Shown piece by piece: positions 29,799 to 37,375 of a stretch of 41,603 bases of DNA (positions are counted from its first letter, which is position 1; every line of letters begins with the position of its first letter). The notes below the pieces were generated by a model that was not told the DNA's origin, made no database searches, and saw nothing but the letters and a program-made list of their open reading frames with translations. Source of the DNA: a virus. The DNA lies in the IMG/VR virus record IMGVR_UViG_3300027985_000942, positions 1 through 41,603 of that record; one strand, 5' to 3'. A program made the position numbers and the translations under genes.

Positions 29799-30482
29799 TC
29801 AGTTAATGATAATGCTGTCAATGAATTGTTTAACTTGGCCATATAGTTCTTTTTCATCAATAAAAGAACTATTAAACTCAATAATGTCTGCAATTTTTGT
29901 TTCTAGCTTTTGTATATGCTCTAATTGTTCTTTAGTGAAATAATTCCTATTGTTTTCACCTTTTGGAATATTATTTAATTCTTTCCATTTTTTAAGATTC
30001 ATTCCTAAAACTTTTTTGTAGACTAATCCTGTATAGTTAGAATAAGCAAACTTTTTAAAGTTTCCTCTATCTGGTACATTATCTGTTATTGCTTTTGTTA
30101 GATCATTTCTGATAGAAACTCCAATGTGTCTAGTTTCACCCCTAACTAACAATTCATGTTCCATAAACTCAAATTGTTTAATGAATTCTGTTTTAAACTT
30201 TAATGCTTTAGCTCCGGTAAAACCCATTACTAACAATGTAAAAAATGATTTATTCATTTCATACATTCTATAGGTTCTTCCATTGTTTAAATAAGAAGAC
30301 TCCATCAACTTAAACATAGATGAATCAATCTCCTCATTTTTGTGGAGATCATTTTTTAGGTTATCTATAGCCCTTAAAACTAAATCATGCCTTTTATTAA
30401 ACTTATCTGCCACTAACAAGCTATCTGTAATAGCTGTTGCTTTTGTAATGTCGTTTGTTGTTAATCGAACTAATTGGTTCAT
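29799..30482 (-). CDS. Rha-family antirepressor / regulatory protein
   Basis: 227 residues. Residues about 20-110 match the Rha pattern (V-A-D-K-F-N-K-R-H-D-L-V-L-R-A-I, S-S-Y-L-N-N-G-R-T-Y-R-M-Y-E-M-N-K, F-F-T-L-L-V-M-G-F-T-G), and a distinct helical C-terminal domain follows (K-V-L-G-M-N-L-K-K-W). It lacks the KilAC tail of the other Rha protein at 8953. AAGGTGG precedes the ATG. Own promoter and terminator, set between terminase and head genes: a moron-type cassette. Confidence 0.85.
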   Translation of the reverse strand: MNQLVRLTTNDITKATAITDSLLVADKFNKRHDLVLRAIDNLKNDLHKNEEIDSSMFKLMESSYLNNGRTYRMYEMNKSFFTLLVMGFTGAKALKFKTEFIKQFEFMEHELLVRGETRHIGVSIRNDLTKAITDNVPDRGNFKKFAYSNYTGLVYKKVLGMNLKKWKELNNIPKGENNRNYFTKEQLEHIQKLETKIADIIEFNSSFIDEKELYGQVKQFIDSIIIN

Positions 30483-30552
30483 TCAGACCACCTTAAAATA
30501 GATTTGTAAACTACCGGCAAATAAGGTGTAATTTGCTTTCGTCTACAATATA

Positions 30553-30581
30553 AATATAAAATCTGTTTTATTTTTTGTCAA
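30553..30581 (-). promoter_or_regulatory. Promoter of the antirepressor cassette
   Basis: Minus-strand TTGACA (30581-30576), 17-bp A-rich spacer, TATATT (30558-30553), directly after the terminase stop. The leader down to the Rha start has an inverted repeat GCAAAT/ATTTGC and one TGTAAAC-type box (30505-30511), possible regulator sites. Confidence 0.7.
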
Positions 30582-32153
30582 TCACTCAATCAACCCTAAA
30601 TAATAACTATACCATGTTTCATAGCTCCAGTTGGTAACACCTTCATATTCGGCCATAGCCCACGCATAGTTGAATGTGTCTAAATCTTCGTTTCTTTCAT
30701 GGATTTTTACCCATCCAAATACACCAGGTTTTATTTCCTGATACCTTTCTGATAAAAACCGTTTATATTTATCATCTGGTATAATCTTTTTTTGATTCCC
30801 TATCATTTGCCATTTAGGGAAGTGTATTGTTCCAACCCCTTCTTTTTGTTCTATAATTTCCATTATCATTTCTTTTATTAGTGAAACATGGACATTGTAT
30901 CTTTTTGTCAATGGTGTTCTAATATCGTTAATCTTAGCTTCTTTGATTATTCCAATGGTTTTTTCTGTTGAATACCCCATAACTGCTGTAAATCTATCTT
31001 GTCTAGGATATACAAAATCATAAACAACGTTTGCTTTATTGCTAAAGTCTTTTACTCTTTTGGCTTGTCCGGGGTCATATCCACTATCAATGCCACACCT
31101 CCTAGAAATTCTACACTCTATGCCACATATTTTATATGTATGGTTATATACATAATCGTCTAGGGCAATCCAGCAAGAATCATCTATTGATTCTGGTTTA
31201 CCGTGGAAAATCTTGTAATCTATTAAAGGCCATTTCTCCTTATCAGCTCCAAACCCTACAACGTGTAACTCTAGCCTGTCACCTTGAACATCTACACCAC
31301 CATAAAGAGCTAAAGGGCAATGGGGCATTTGATATCCGCCATAATCTCTCATTTCGCCTTCTGGTACTTCTCCAATACAGTAATCTTCTGATCTGTCCTT
31401 TAACTCTTGCCATTCTGGGGTTTTTGTTGTTGTTGCCCATGCATTACCTAAATAGTTAATAGTGAAGTCTTTAAACTTTAAAACATCTTGGCCAAAATTA
31501 GTATTGATAAATTGTTGGCAAATTCTTTCCCAAGACAAAAAAGGGCTTATTAGTCCTGAACTATGATAAGATACTTTTCCAGCGTCATCGGGTGTATGTG
31601 TAGGGATCCATATACCATTTTCCAACATCCATTGTTTTTTTGAATGATAAAATTCTTTTTTACAAATCTTGCAAACATACCTTACTGATTCAGGAACCAA
31701 TAACTTTTTGCCATTATGATTTTTTTCCCTAGAAAATGTTAGTCCGTAATCTTTACCGGCTCCCATAAGTTCCAATACTTGCAATTCTCCACATACAGGG
31801 CAAGGCATATTATACTGTCTTTGATCACCTTCTAAGTAAGCTTTATGAATTCGGCTAGTCCGCATATCGCTAGGAGTAGAAATATATAAAACCTTGTATC
31901 TTCTAAGTCCCAACGTTCGCCCTTCAATAATTCCGGCAACATCTCCCTGTCCTTTTAGCTCTGCTCCCATTTCATCTACTTCGTCGCAAACTATTAAATG
32001 AAATGTATTTGATTTTAAATCTGCTATAGAATTATACGATGACATTAGCAATTTTATATTTCCAGCAAACTCTTTATAGTTCGATTTATCTCCTGTTTTT
32101 CTCTTCATCCTTTCGGACATAGGTTTAATTTTTAATTTTGCGTTATCAATCAT
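30582..32153 (-). CDS. Terminase large subunit (GpA type), C-terminal part; frame disrupted
   Basis: 523 residues from ATG 32153, but the frame is open back to 32231 and reads as terminase there (R-F-I-S-T-S-T-K-G-I-A-D). Walker B is clear (H-L-I-V-C-D-E-V-D-E-M near 50-60). The nuclease half contains G-G-V-D-V-Q-G-D-R-L near 285-295 as metal-binding motif, and C-x2-C pairs near 118 and 153. It cuts and pumps DNA into the head. The ATPase N-terminus lies in the next frame upstream, so an indel between about 32210 and 32231 splits a normal gene of about 645 residues. Confidence 0.88.
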   Translation of the reverse strand: MIDNAKLKIKPMSERMKRKTGDKSNYKEFAGNIKLLMSSYNSIADLKSNTFHLIVCDEVDEMGAELKGQGDVAGIIEGRTLGLRRYKVLYISTPSDMRTSRIHKAYLEGDQRQYNMPCPVCGELQVLELMGAGKDYGLTFSREKNHNGKKLLVPESVRYVCKICKKEFYHSKKQWMLENGIWIPTHTPDDAGKVSYHSSGLISPFLSWERICQQFINTNFGQDVLKFKDFTINYLGNAWATTTKTPEWQELKDRSEDYCIGEVPEGEMRDYGGYQMPHCPLALYGGVDVQGDRLELHVVGFGADKEKWPLIDYKIFHGKPESIDDSCWIALDDYVYNHTYKICGIECRISRRCGIDSGYDPGQAKRVKDFSNKANVVYDFVYPRQDRFTAVMGYSTEKTIGIIKEAKINDIRTPLTKRYNVHVSLIKEMIMEIIEQKEGVGTIHFPKWQMIGNQKKIIPDDKYKRFLSERYQEIKPGVFGWVKIHERNEDLDTFNYAWAMAEYEGVTNWSYETWYSYYLGLIE

Positions 32154-32527
32154 TACATCAATGGCCGATGAACTCCTAACGTCCGCAATTCCCTTAGTAG
32201 AAGTTGAAATAAAACGCTTCCTAATTGGTAATCAATCCATGATCCTATTGCATTTTCTGCAATTGTAGTTGTATTTAAAGACTGTACTGATTTTTTCATA
32301 GCAACATGGGTAACTGGGTTATCAGGATGTAACATTTCCAATGGTTCTACTAAATGTGGAGCTGTTTTTCTGGAAAATTGCCCGGGAAATTCCGTTGTTC
32401 CTGAAGGTAGGAATCTTTTTTCTTCTGCCCATTCTATAAGTGGCGGAATAAATCCTGTTTCTGGTAGTTTTTTAATTCTTTTTTGTAAAAAATCTATTTG
32501 TGATTCTTTAAGTATATCATCAATCAT
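32153..32527 (-). CDS. Terminase large subunit (GpA type), N-terminal ATPase part
   Basis: 124 residues. W-A-E-E-K-R-F-L-P, G-T-T-E-F-P-G-Q-F and A-P-H-L-V-E-P-L-E are the typical N-terminus of GpA terminases, followed by V-A-M-K-K-S-V-Q-S-L-N-T-T in the place of the deviant Walker A. After I-D-Y-Q-L-G the frame runs into unrelated residues and stops at 32153, while the adjacent frame continues the protein. A one-base shift (-1 sense) at the T-T-A-G-G-A-A-G region rejoins them. Not a natural two-gene layout known to me. Confidence 0.8.
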   Translation of the reverse strand: MIDDILKESQIDFLQKRIKKLPETGFIPPLIEWAEEKRFLPSGTTEFPGQFSRKTAPHLVEPLEMLHPDNPVTHVAMKKSVQSLNTTTIAENAIGSWIDYQLGSVLFQLLLRELRTLGVHRPLM

Positions 32528-32978
32528 TAGATTCCTCTTTCCAGTTTTTGACAGTTTCTTGTTGTTGTCTTTTAATATCCTTTATTATGGCCTCTAAATC
32601 ATGGGTTAATCTGTTTATTAGTTCCATAGGTTGGTTTTCATTGCAAAGATCTTTTATTACAGGTTCTATTTTTCTAAGTAGTCTTAATATTTCAAAGTTT
32701 GTTTTTTCCATAAAACCAAAAAAAAGGAATTCCGCCATATCAAACTTTATCAGCTCTCTAGCTTCTTGCATTAGTTTAAGCCGTTCACGTTCATTTTTAT
32801 ATTTTAGTTGTTCGGCCTTTAAAACTTCCTGTTCTAATTTAGCTTTTGCCGATTCTTCGTACAAATCATCAAATTCCTGTGGTTCTTTTTCAGGTTCTAT
32901 TGGCTTTTCTTTCTTTTTTTTCTTTTCTGGAACTTTTTTTTTGCCCCATGTTTTTTCTAGTTCATCTGCTAGACTCAC
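32520..32978 (-). CDS. Terminase small subunit-like helical protein
   Basis: 152 residues directly upstream of the large subunit (8-base overlap). A Lys/Glu/Pro-rich N-terminus is followed by A-K-A-K-L-E-Q-E-V-L-K-A-E-Q-L-K-Y, the helix typical of Nu1-type small terminases, then an amphipathic helical bundle. It lacks a DNA-binding domain, which is instead in the adjoining gene at 32975. Together they resemble a small terminase split in two genes. Confidence 0.6.
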   Translation of the reverse strand: MSLADELEKTWGKKKVPEKKKKKEKPIEPEKEPQEFDDLYEESAKAKLEQEVLKAEQLKYKNERERLKLMQEARELIKFDMAEFLFFGFMEKTNFEILRLLRKIEPVIKDLCNENQPMELINRLTHDLEAIIKDIKRQQQETVKNWKEESND

Positions 32979-33319
32979 TGTTTAAGCTCCTGTATTATTT
33001 TTGTTTTGATATTTTCAGCTTTTTTCTCTCCAAATTCATCAATTAAAACTTTTTCTGTGGCCTGTATAAGTTTTGATAACTCATTGTTTTTTACTGGAGC
33101 CTTAGGTTTAGCTTTATTTTCTTTCTTTTTAATCAAAAATTTCCATTCATGGTGTTCATTGTCAATGTATAATCCAGGTTCATAAATAATTCCATTTTCC
33201 CTCAATCTTTCTTTGACTTCCACAAAATAAGTAGGCCTTGGAATCATATTTTTGAGTTTGTTAATATATTGCCTAGTTACACCTAATTCTTTACTAGCTT
33301 GGTTTTTGTTTATTAGCAT
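32975..33319 (-). CDS. HTH DNA-binding protein, Nu1-like N-terminal role
   Basis: 114 residues. N-Q-A-S-K-E-L-G-V-T-R-Q-Y-I-N-K-L at 6-22 is a winged-HTH recognition unit as in Nu1-type small terminases. The middle is basic (I-K-K-K-E-N-K-A-K-P-K-A), the end a helical oligomerisation segment. Coupled by ATGA to the 152-residue gene and then TerL. Likely recognises the packaging site; inference from gene order. Confidence 0.65.
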   Translation of the reverse strand: MLINKNQASKELGVTRQYINKLKNMIPRPTYFVEVKERLRENGIIYEPGLYIDNEHHEWKFLIKKKENKAKPKAPVKNNELSKLIQATEKVLIDEFGEKKAENIKTKIIQELKQ

Positions 33320-33333
33320 TTATTATCCCTTGT

Positions 33334-33471
33334 TTAATCAAAATCATAATCTTCTTGACCATTCTTGCATTTTCTATATGTTTCTTCTTCCCATTTATCC
33401 CATCCTCTCCATTTTTTTAATAATTTAAAAGCAATATATAGAGGAAAGAAAATAATTTTTAATATATTCAT
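33334..33471 (-). CDS. Small membrane-associated protein (45 aa)
   Basis: A 45-residue frame from ATG 33471 (GGAGG at 6 bases, inside the end of the preceding gene) to TAA 33334. Hydrophobic N-terminal segment (I-L-K-I-I-F-F-P-L-Y-I-A-F) then a basic/aromatic W-R-G-W-D-K-W and acidic tail. No family recognised. Confidence 0.55.
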   Translation of the reverse strand: MNILKIIFFPLYIAFKLLKKWRGWDKWEEETYRKCKNGQEDYDFD

Positions 33472-33472
33472 C

Positions 33473-33865
33473 CTATCCCTCCATCTTCTCTAATACGTAA
33501 CGGATAGCTTGTTCTTTGGCTTGGTCGCACTGATAAACCATATCACCTTTAAAAAACTTTATAGGACATATTTTTAAAACCTCATTAGTCAAATAACTCC
33601 TGATAACTATTTCCGTATCTGTTTGAACTACTTTTACACTTTTATAATTATTTCTATTTATCCCTTCAATAACTTCTTGCAGAAATAACCTATAGGTAGC
33701 AATTCCCCTAGTCATTACACCATTTTTAATGTAAATTGCATAAACACTGTTTTCCTCTTCCTTAGGTAAATAGTGTATACCTCCATCTGATTCAGGATAT
33801 AACACCCATTCATCTGATAGTATTTTTAATTCAAATATCTTCTTAAACTCTTCTATTGTAAACAT
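33473..33865 (-). CDS. Hypothetical phage protein (130 aa)
   Basis: 130 residues of mixed alpha/beta appearance (Y-P-E-S-D-G-G-I-H-Y-L, V-K-V-V-Q-T-D-T-E-I-V-I-R-S). No recognised domain. One base separates it from the YopX-like gene; both lie before the packaging genes behind the promoter at 34295. Confidence 0.6.
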   Translation of the reverse strand: MFTIEEFKKIFELKILSDEWVLYPESDGGIHYLPKEEENSVYAIYIKNGVMTRGIATYRLFLQEVIEGINRNNYKSVKVVQTDTEIVIRSYLTNEVLKICPIKFFKGDMVYQCDQAKEQAIRYVLEKMEG

Positions 33866-33866
33866 G

Positions 33867-34265
33867 CTATTTTTCCCCTTCGTGTATGTTGCCGATTATT
33901 TCATATTTGTTTGTATCATTAAATATTTTTAACCTAATTATGTGTCCGTTGTATTTCATATACTGACAAAAACAACTCTCTTTAAAAATAACCTCGCTAG
34001 GCTCATCTTTTCCATACTTCACAATATCACCCTCATAAATCTCTTTTCCGTTGCGGTCTTTTAAGCCTGTGTATTGACCTACTGTTTCAGGTTCAACTTC
34101 AATAATAACATCTTTAAATAAAGTTTTATTGCGTAATAACCCTAAATCACATATAAATGTTTTTCCAGTTACTGCTTCATGTATTAAATCACCAAATATA
34201 TGATCCAGTTCATATATACCTGTTTCACTTCCAACTATCTTACCTCTAAACTTAATTTCTCTCAT
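33867..34265 (-). CDS. YopX-family protein
   Basis: 132 residues from ATG 34265; AAGGAGAAGGGG stands just upstream. M-R-E-I-K-F-R-G-K at the start, V-G-Q-Y-T-G-L-K-D-R-N-G-K-E-I-Y-E-G-D-I-V near 70-90, and Y-E-I-I-G-N-I-H-E at the end are the YopX signature. The family is common in phages of Firmicutes and other bacteria; its function is unknown. Confidence 0.9.
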   Translation of the reverse strand: MREIKFRGKIVGSETGIYELDHIFGDLIHEAVTGKTFICDLGLLRNKTLFKDVIIEVEPETVGQYTGLKDRNGKEIYEGDIVKYGKDEPSEVIFKESCFCQYMKYNGHIIRLKIFNDTNKYEIIGNIHEGEK

Positions 34266-34294
34266 TCCCCTTCTCCTTATCACATCTAAATAAT

Positions 34295-34323
34295 ACAATA
34301 ATGCAATGTATACCACATGTCAA
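34295..34323 (-). promoter_or_regulatory. Promoter for YopX-like gene and packaging operon
   Basis: Minus-strand TTGACA (34323-34318), 17-bp spacer, TATTGT (34300-34295). Start of the operon leading to small and large terminase genes. Just upstream lies a set of TGTAAAC boxes. Confidence 0.65.
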
Positions 34324-34326
34324 CTG

Positions 34327-34410
34327 TGTAAACTAAATATTAACTGCATTTAATATAAATATTTTTGTAAACTTTTTTAAAAAACAAAAAAATACACTAA
34401 ATATGTAAAC
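34327..34410 (+). repeat. Three TGTAAAC boxes at regular spacing
   Basis: TGTAAAC occurs at 34327-34333, 34366-34372 and 34404-34410, start-to-start distances 39 and 38 bases. An inverted copy TTTACA follows at 34413. They cover the gap between the replication operon end and the packaging promoter. Binding sites for a regulator are possible; in AT-rich DNA the motif alone is weak evidence. Confidence 0.4.
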
Positions 34411-34636
34411 CTGATTTACAAAAAGTGGTAGAATCTAAAAAGGGCGGGTTCAGCTCTGATATAACATTTAAATCTCTAGGAGAACCTATACACTTTAAAA
34501 TACCCTCTAATTTAATCACTACGGTATCGTAAAACGATTCTTTATACATTTTGGTATCTATACACCTCTTAGTGCGTTTCATGCGTTCTATGGCTCTATA
34601 TCGGTGGATTAACATCCTTGGTATTAACATTGTCAA
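34397..34636 (-). CDS. Hypothetical protein at the end of the replication operon (up to 79 aa)
   Basis: The frame 34397-34636 overlaps the upstream gene by 41 bases, and no start has a good ribosome site, so the true start may be one of several internal ATGs. Basic (R-Y-R-A-I-E-R-M-K-R-T-K-R) then a D-T-V-V-I-K-L-E-G segment. No family recognised, modest confidence that it is expressed. Confidence 0.4.
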   Translation of the reverse strand: MTMLIPRMLIHRYRAIERMKRTKRCIDTKMYKESFYDTVVIKLEGILKCIGSPRDLNVISELNPPFLDSTTFCKSGLHI

Positions 34637-35252
34637 AGTAATCGCTCTTGATTCTCTTCGCTTCTGCTAGCTCTTTAACTGTCATTCCTCCGGTTTCTAT
34701 CCCTCGCCTTGGTATCTCATTACAACAATCTTTACAAGGGCAATTCTTACAATCCTTTCCAGTCTTAAGAGCTATGTCGAACGTTCCCCATGCGTCGCAC
34801 TTAGCACCCATAGGAATCTTTATATCCTTGAACTTCTTACATCCTGGACAATCTCTGTTGATTAGCTTAATCCCTTCCGGATAAACCTTAGCCTTGATAA
34901 TCTCAATCTCTGTCTTAGCTGGCCTTGACTCTTTAATCCTCCATGAACATACAGGACACCCCATCGATATAGCCATGAAGTTACTCTCACAATGCAAACA
35001 ATGGGCATAGTAAACAAAGTTATCCCTCTTTGACTCATATACCCCTGCTTTTTCCATACAAGAAAGAATATCCCCTATTATGGGTGCAGTCTGTTTGTTA
35101 TGGTACCTTCTGACACTATCCCATACTTTCTGTAGCTTTTCCCCTGTGTAGTGTCCAAACTCAGATTGATATAGGCTTGTAAGCTTACTTTCCTTCTCGT
35201 TCGGATAAGTAAAGAACTTACCAATCTGAATGTTAAACTCTGTAATATTCAT
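34596..35252 (-). CDS. Zinc-binding protein with helicase-loader-like N-terminus
   Basis: 218 residues. The first 70 (I-G-K-F-F-T-Y-P-N, L-Y-Q-S-E-F, A-P-I-I-G-D-I-L) resemble the helical N-terminal domain of phage helicase loader/G39P-type proteins. Then several cysteine pairs: C-L-H-C and C-P-V-C (about 85-105), C-P-G-C (about 135) and C-K-N-C-P-C-K-D-C-C (about 165-175), suggesting two or three zinc sites. It overlaps the initiator gene by 20 bases, as loaders commonly do. No ATPase motif is present. Confidence 0.55.
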   Translation of the reverse strand: MNITEFNIQIGKFFTYPNEKESKLTSLYQSEFGHYTGEKLQKVWDSVRRYHNKQTAPIIGDILSCMEKAGVYESKRDNFVYYAHCLHCESNFMAISMGCPVCSWRIKESRPAKTEIEIIKAKVYPEGIKLINRDCPGCKKFKDIKIPMGAKCDAWGTFDIALKTGKDCKNCPCKDCCNEIPRRGIETGGMTVKELAEAKRIKSDYFDNVNTKDVNPPI

Positions 35253-36390
35253 CGTCGAATTCTATCCCTTTGTCTGCTAATGATTTGATACACTGATTCC
35301 TAATTTTATCAAAAGTTTCCTGATCTACATCGTGGTTTTCTTTTAGCCTCAATAGTTGCATGTATGATTCTTCGTCAAGTGTCCTAGACTTCTTTTGCTT
35401 AGGATTATCATAGTTCTTCAAGGGCTCTGCTTCATCTAACCAATTATCAAGGGAATTGATAATAAACCTGTGAAAAGCCTTAGGCCTGTAATTAGGGTCA
35501 ATCTTATCGTAACAGGTATCCAGATTATCAATAGCTTTTAATATCTCTCCATCCCTAAAAACATCGAACTTGGTTTTAACACTTGCAACGTCTGGAAGGG
35601 TAAAGATTGAGTATTTACAGGAAGGTAGATTTTTTTTAGTGTTCCAGTGGTTTATTGCTTCGGTGATTTTATCAGGGAGAGAAAATGAAGGAATGTAGGG
35701 TTTTTCATAATGCCCCTCGTAATCGCTTGTTTCTGTATTTTGTTTTTGTAATGTATTTGAATTTGTATTTGTAATGTTATGTAATGTATTTGTATATGTA
35801 TATGGTAAATGCCCCTTATATGCCCCTTCCATGGGGCTTATATTTATCTGCAAAACAGTTGTTTTATCATATGGTTTTCTTATTTCCTGTAACATTTCAT
35901 CTGTCAATTGGATAAATCTTTCTTTCCATGGGTTTTCAATAATTAGCATTTCTTCTTTGTAAATTGCTTTACCTTTATCATTTTCACCTATCTTTACTTT
36001 TTTTGTGCCATCAAATAAAGGTATTCTAGGATCGTAAAGTAATACAACTAAATTAGGGTTTTTTACTTTTGATAATTCTTTCCTTACTTTTTCGTAAGTT
36101 TTCCAAGATGTATTCTCGTTGTGCTTTCTCCAGTTGATTATACATAATTCTTGTGTATCCATACTATAATGTATTTTTTTATCATCATGAAACTTTTTTA
36201 GGTTTAAAATAAACTCTTCTGCTGATAATCCCAGTTCTGTTGTCGCTTTAATTATTGGAATTTCATATATACCACATTGAGTAGTTTTTTCATTGGTTAT
36301 GATATATAAATAAACTAATTTTTGTTGCGGATTAAGTTTTAAAATATAATCATCTGACCAAAATTCTTTTTGAAAATTAACGTATGCCAT
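35233..36390 (-). CDS. Phage replication initiator (winged-helix replisome organizer type)
   Basis: 385 residues. The N-terminal 120 match phage replisome organizer proteins: F-W-S-D-D-Y-I, L-N-P-Q-Q-K-L-V-Y-L-Y-I-I-T-N, C-G-I-Y-E-I-P, then I-I-N-W-R-K-H-N. A low-complexity Thr/Asn linker (about 195-220) is encoded by the iteron cluster at 35747-35792. The C-terminal domain (P-D-V-A-S-V-K-T-K-F, R-P-K-A-F-H-R-F-I) would bind the loader or helicase. Equivalent in logic to lambda O. Confidence 0.8.
   Translation of the reverse strand: MAYVNFQKEFWSDDYILKLNPQQKLVYLYIITNEKTTQCGIYEIPIIKATTELGLSAEEFILNLKKFHDDKKIHYSMDTQELCIINWRKHNENTSWKTYEKVRKELSKVKNPNLVVLLYDPRIPLFDGTKKVKIGENDKGKAIYKEEMLIIENPWKERFIQLTDEMLQEIRKPYDKTTVLQINISPMEGAYKGHLPYTYTNTLHNITNTNSNTLQKQNTETSDYEGHYEKPYIPSFSLPDKITEAINHWNTKKNLPSCKYSIFTLPDVASVKTKFDVFRDGEILKAIDNLDTCYDKIDPNYRPKAFHRFIINSLDNWLDEAEPLKNYDNPKQKKSRTLDEESYMQLLRLKENHDVDQETFDKIRNQCIKSLADKGIEFDDEYYRV
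35747..35792 (+). other. Candidate replication origin: iterons inside the initiator gene
   Basis: TGTAATGTATTTG occurs at 35747-35759 and 35780-35792, with a third related copy TGTAATGTTATG at 35770-35781. Very AT-rich DNA flanks them, and three ATGCCCC units lie nearby (around 35709, 35809 and 35819), the last followed by an inverted GGGGC. Lambda also has its origin within gene O. No experimental support here. Confidence 0.5.
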
Positions 36391-36950
36391 TAGTTGTTTT
36401 TCTCCTTTTTCCTATTGTATAAAATACCGCCTAACTTAAATAAAACATTTTTTATTTCATAATTAAATCCATTGTAATATGTTTCTATTGATATTTCTAA
36501 AGATTCATAAACTTCTTCAAATCCATACATTCTAATTAGTCTAAGAATTGCAGAATCTTTAAAATATTCATAAGAACTCGCTCCCATATATCTGTAACAA
36601 AGATCATATAAAGATTGTATTTGCTGACTTTTTATGTTTTCAAGCTCCTCTTTCCATTTTAACATCATTTTCATCTGCTCTCTTTTTTCTGACAGCTCCA
36701 CTAACTTCTGTTGTTGTTTTGTTATTACAGCTTCATCTGATAGTTCATTATCCCTTTTGCCTCTATTGCAATCAAAACAAGCAGTAATTAGATTTAAATA
36801 CCCATTATTTCCGCCTTTAGATATTGGCTTAATGTGATCTACTTCTAATATTGCTTTAGGCGCTGAATTACCGCAATATTGACAAGTAAAATTATCCCGC
36901 TTAAAAATTTCAAATCTCTTCTTTTTACCAATAGGCTTTCTTTCTACCAT
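36390..36950 (-). CDS. HNH endonuclease-domain protein
   Basis: 186 residues. Residues 10-70 form a canonical HNH: R-F-E-I-F-K-R-D-N-F-T-C-Q-Y-C, L-E-V-D-H-I-K-P-I-S-K-G-G, N-L-I-T-A-C-F-D-C-N-R-G-K. The rest is helical (K-Q-Q-Q-K-L-V-E-L). One-base overlap with the initiator gene and a TAGGAG site. It could be a replication-associated nicking or a homing enzyme; being co-translated with the initiator favours a phage function. Confidence 0.85.
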   Translation of the reverse strand: MVERKPIGKKKRFEIFKRDNFTCQYCGNSAPKAILEVDHIKPISKGGNNGYLNLITACFDCNRGKRDNELSDEAVITKQQQKLVELSEKREQMKMMLKWKEELENIKSQQIQSLYDLCYRYMGASSYEYFKDSAILRLIRMYGFEEVYESLEISIETYYNGFNYEIKNVLFKLGGILYNRKKEKNN

Positions 36951-36958
36951 AACAACTC

Positions 36959-37135
36959 CTAAACTAAAACTATTTTTTTGTGTCCAGAATTATCTCTTTT
37001 TGAATTTAAATTAAGAGCCTTAACTAACTTGTAATATGAACCATTGTTCAAATTGTATTTTTTCTTAATTTTTTCAACCGTCATTGATTCATAATCCTTA
37101 ATGAATTCTTCTTTTTTGATTTCTACTATTACCAT
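36959..37135 (-). CDS. Small HTH-like protein (58 aa), first gene of the replication operon
   Basis: A 58-residue frame from ATG 37135 (CGGAGGAAG site) to TAG 36959. M-T-V-E-K-I-K-K-K-Y-N-L-N-N-G-S-Y-Y-K-L-V-K-A-L looks like a resolvase-type helix-turn-helix, and the flanks are basic. It is the first gene behind the TTGACA/TAATAT promoter, so a regulator of replication genes is likely. Confidence 0.65.
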   Translation of the reverse strand: MVIVEIKKEEFIKDYESMTVEKIKKKYNLNNGSYYKLVKALNLNSKRDNSGHKKIVLV

Positions 37136-37161
37136 AACTTCCTCCGTTTATATTCTTATTC

Positions 37162-37191
37162 ATATTACAATTCTTTTTCATTTATTGTCAA
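37162..37191 (-). promoter_or_regulatory. Promoter of the replication operon
   Basis: Minus-strand TTGACA (37191-37186), 18-bp spacer, TAATAT (37167-37162). It stands immediately after the terminator at 37198-37225 and before the small HTH gene. Confidence 0.7.
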
Positions 37192-37197
37192 GGTAAA

Positions 37198-37225
37198 ATA
37201 AAAAAAAAGAGCCGTTTCCAGCTCT
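37198..37225 (-). terminator. Intrinsic terminator with GAAA tetraloop
   Basis: Minus strand AGAGCTG-GAAA-CGGCTCT (37225-37208; one G-U pair) followed by nine or more U residues. Ends the operon 38359-37226 before the replication promoter. One of the clearest terminators in the window. Confidence 0.85.
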
Positions 37226-37375
37226 CTAGTTTTTCAATCTCTCATAATCATCGTTGAGCCATATTTCCAAGGCTTTAAGTTCTGGAGTTACCCCATACTT
37301 AATTATTAGATATCCTACAATATCCAGCATTTTATTGTTTAATGCTAACAACCTGTTTTGGATGTCTTTAGTCAT
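37226..37375 (-). CDS. Small helical protein (49 aa)
   Basis: A 49-residue frame from ATG 37375 to TAG 37226, ATGA overlap with the upstream gene and immediately followed by the terminator. Helical (Q-N-R-L-L-A-L-N-N-K-M-L-D-I-V-G-Y) with W-L-N-D-D-Y-E-R near the end. No family recognised. Confidence 0.6.
   Translation of the reverse strand: MTKDIQNRLLALNNKMLDIVGYLIIKYGVTPELKALEIWLNDDYERLKN

Noticed and set aside
32153-32527. A self-splicing intron in the terminase gene
   Set aside because: The two frames are adjacent with no intervening sequence; a one-base shift suffices.
32548-32985. Plus-strand frame of 145 codons, Ser/Phe-rich
   Set aside because: Antisense of the Lys/Glu-rich small-terminase-like gene, whose composition gives Phe/Ser on the other strand.
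35740-35812. CRISPR-like repeats
   Set aside because: Units are 12-13 bases, AT-rich, irregularly spaced and inside a coding gene; they fit iterons, not repeat-spacer structure. No CRISPR array was seen elsewhere.
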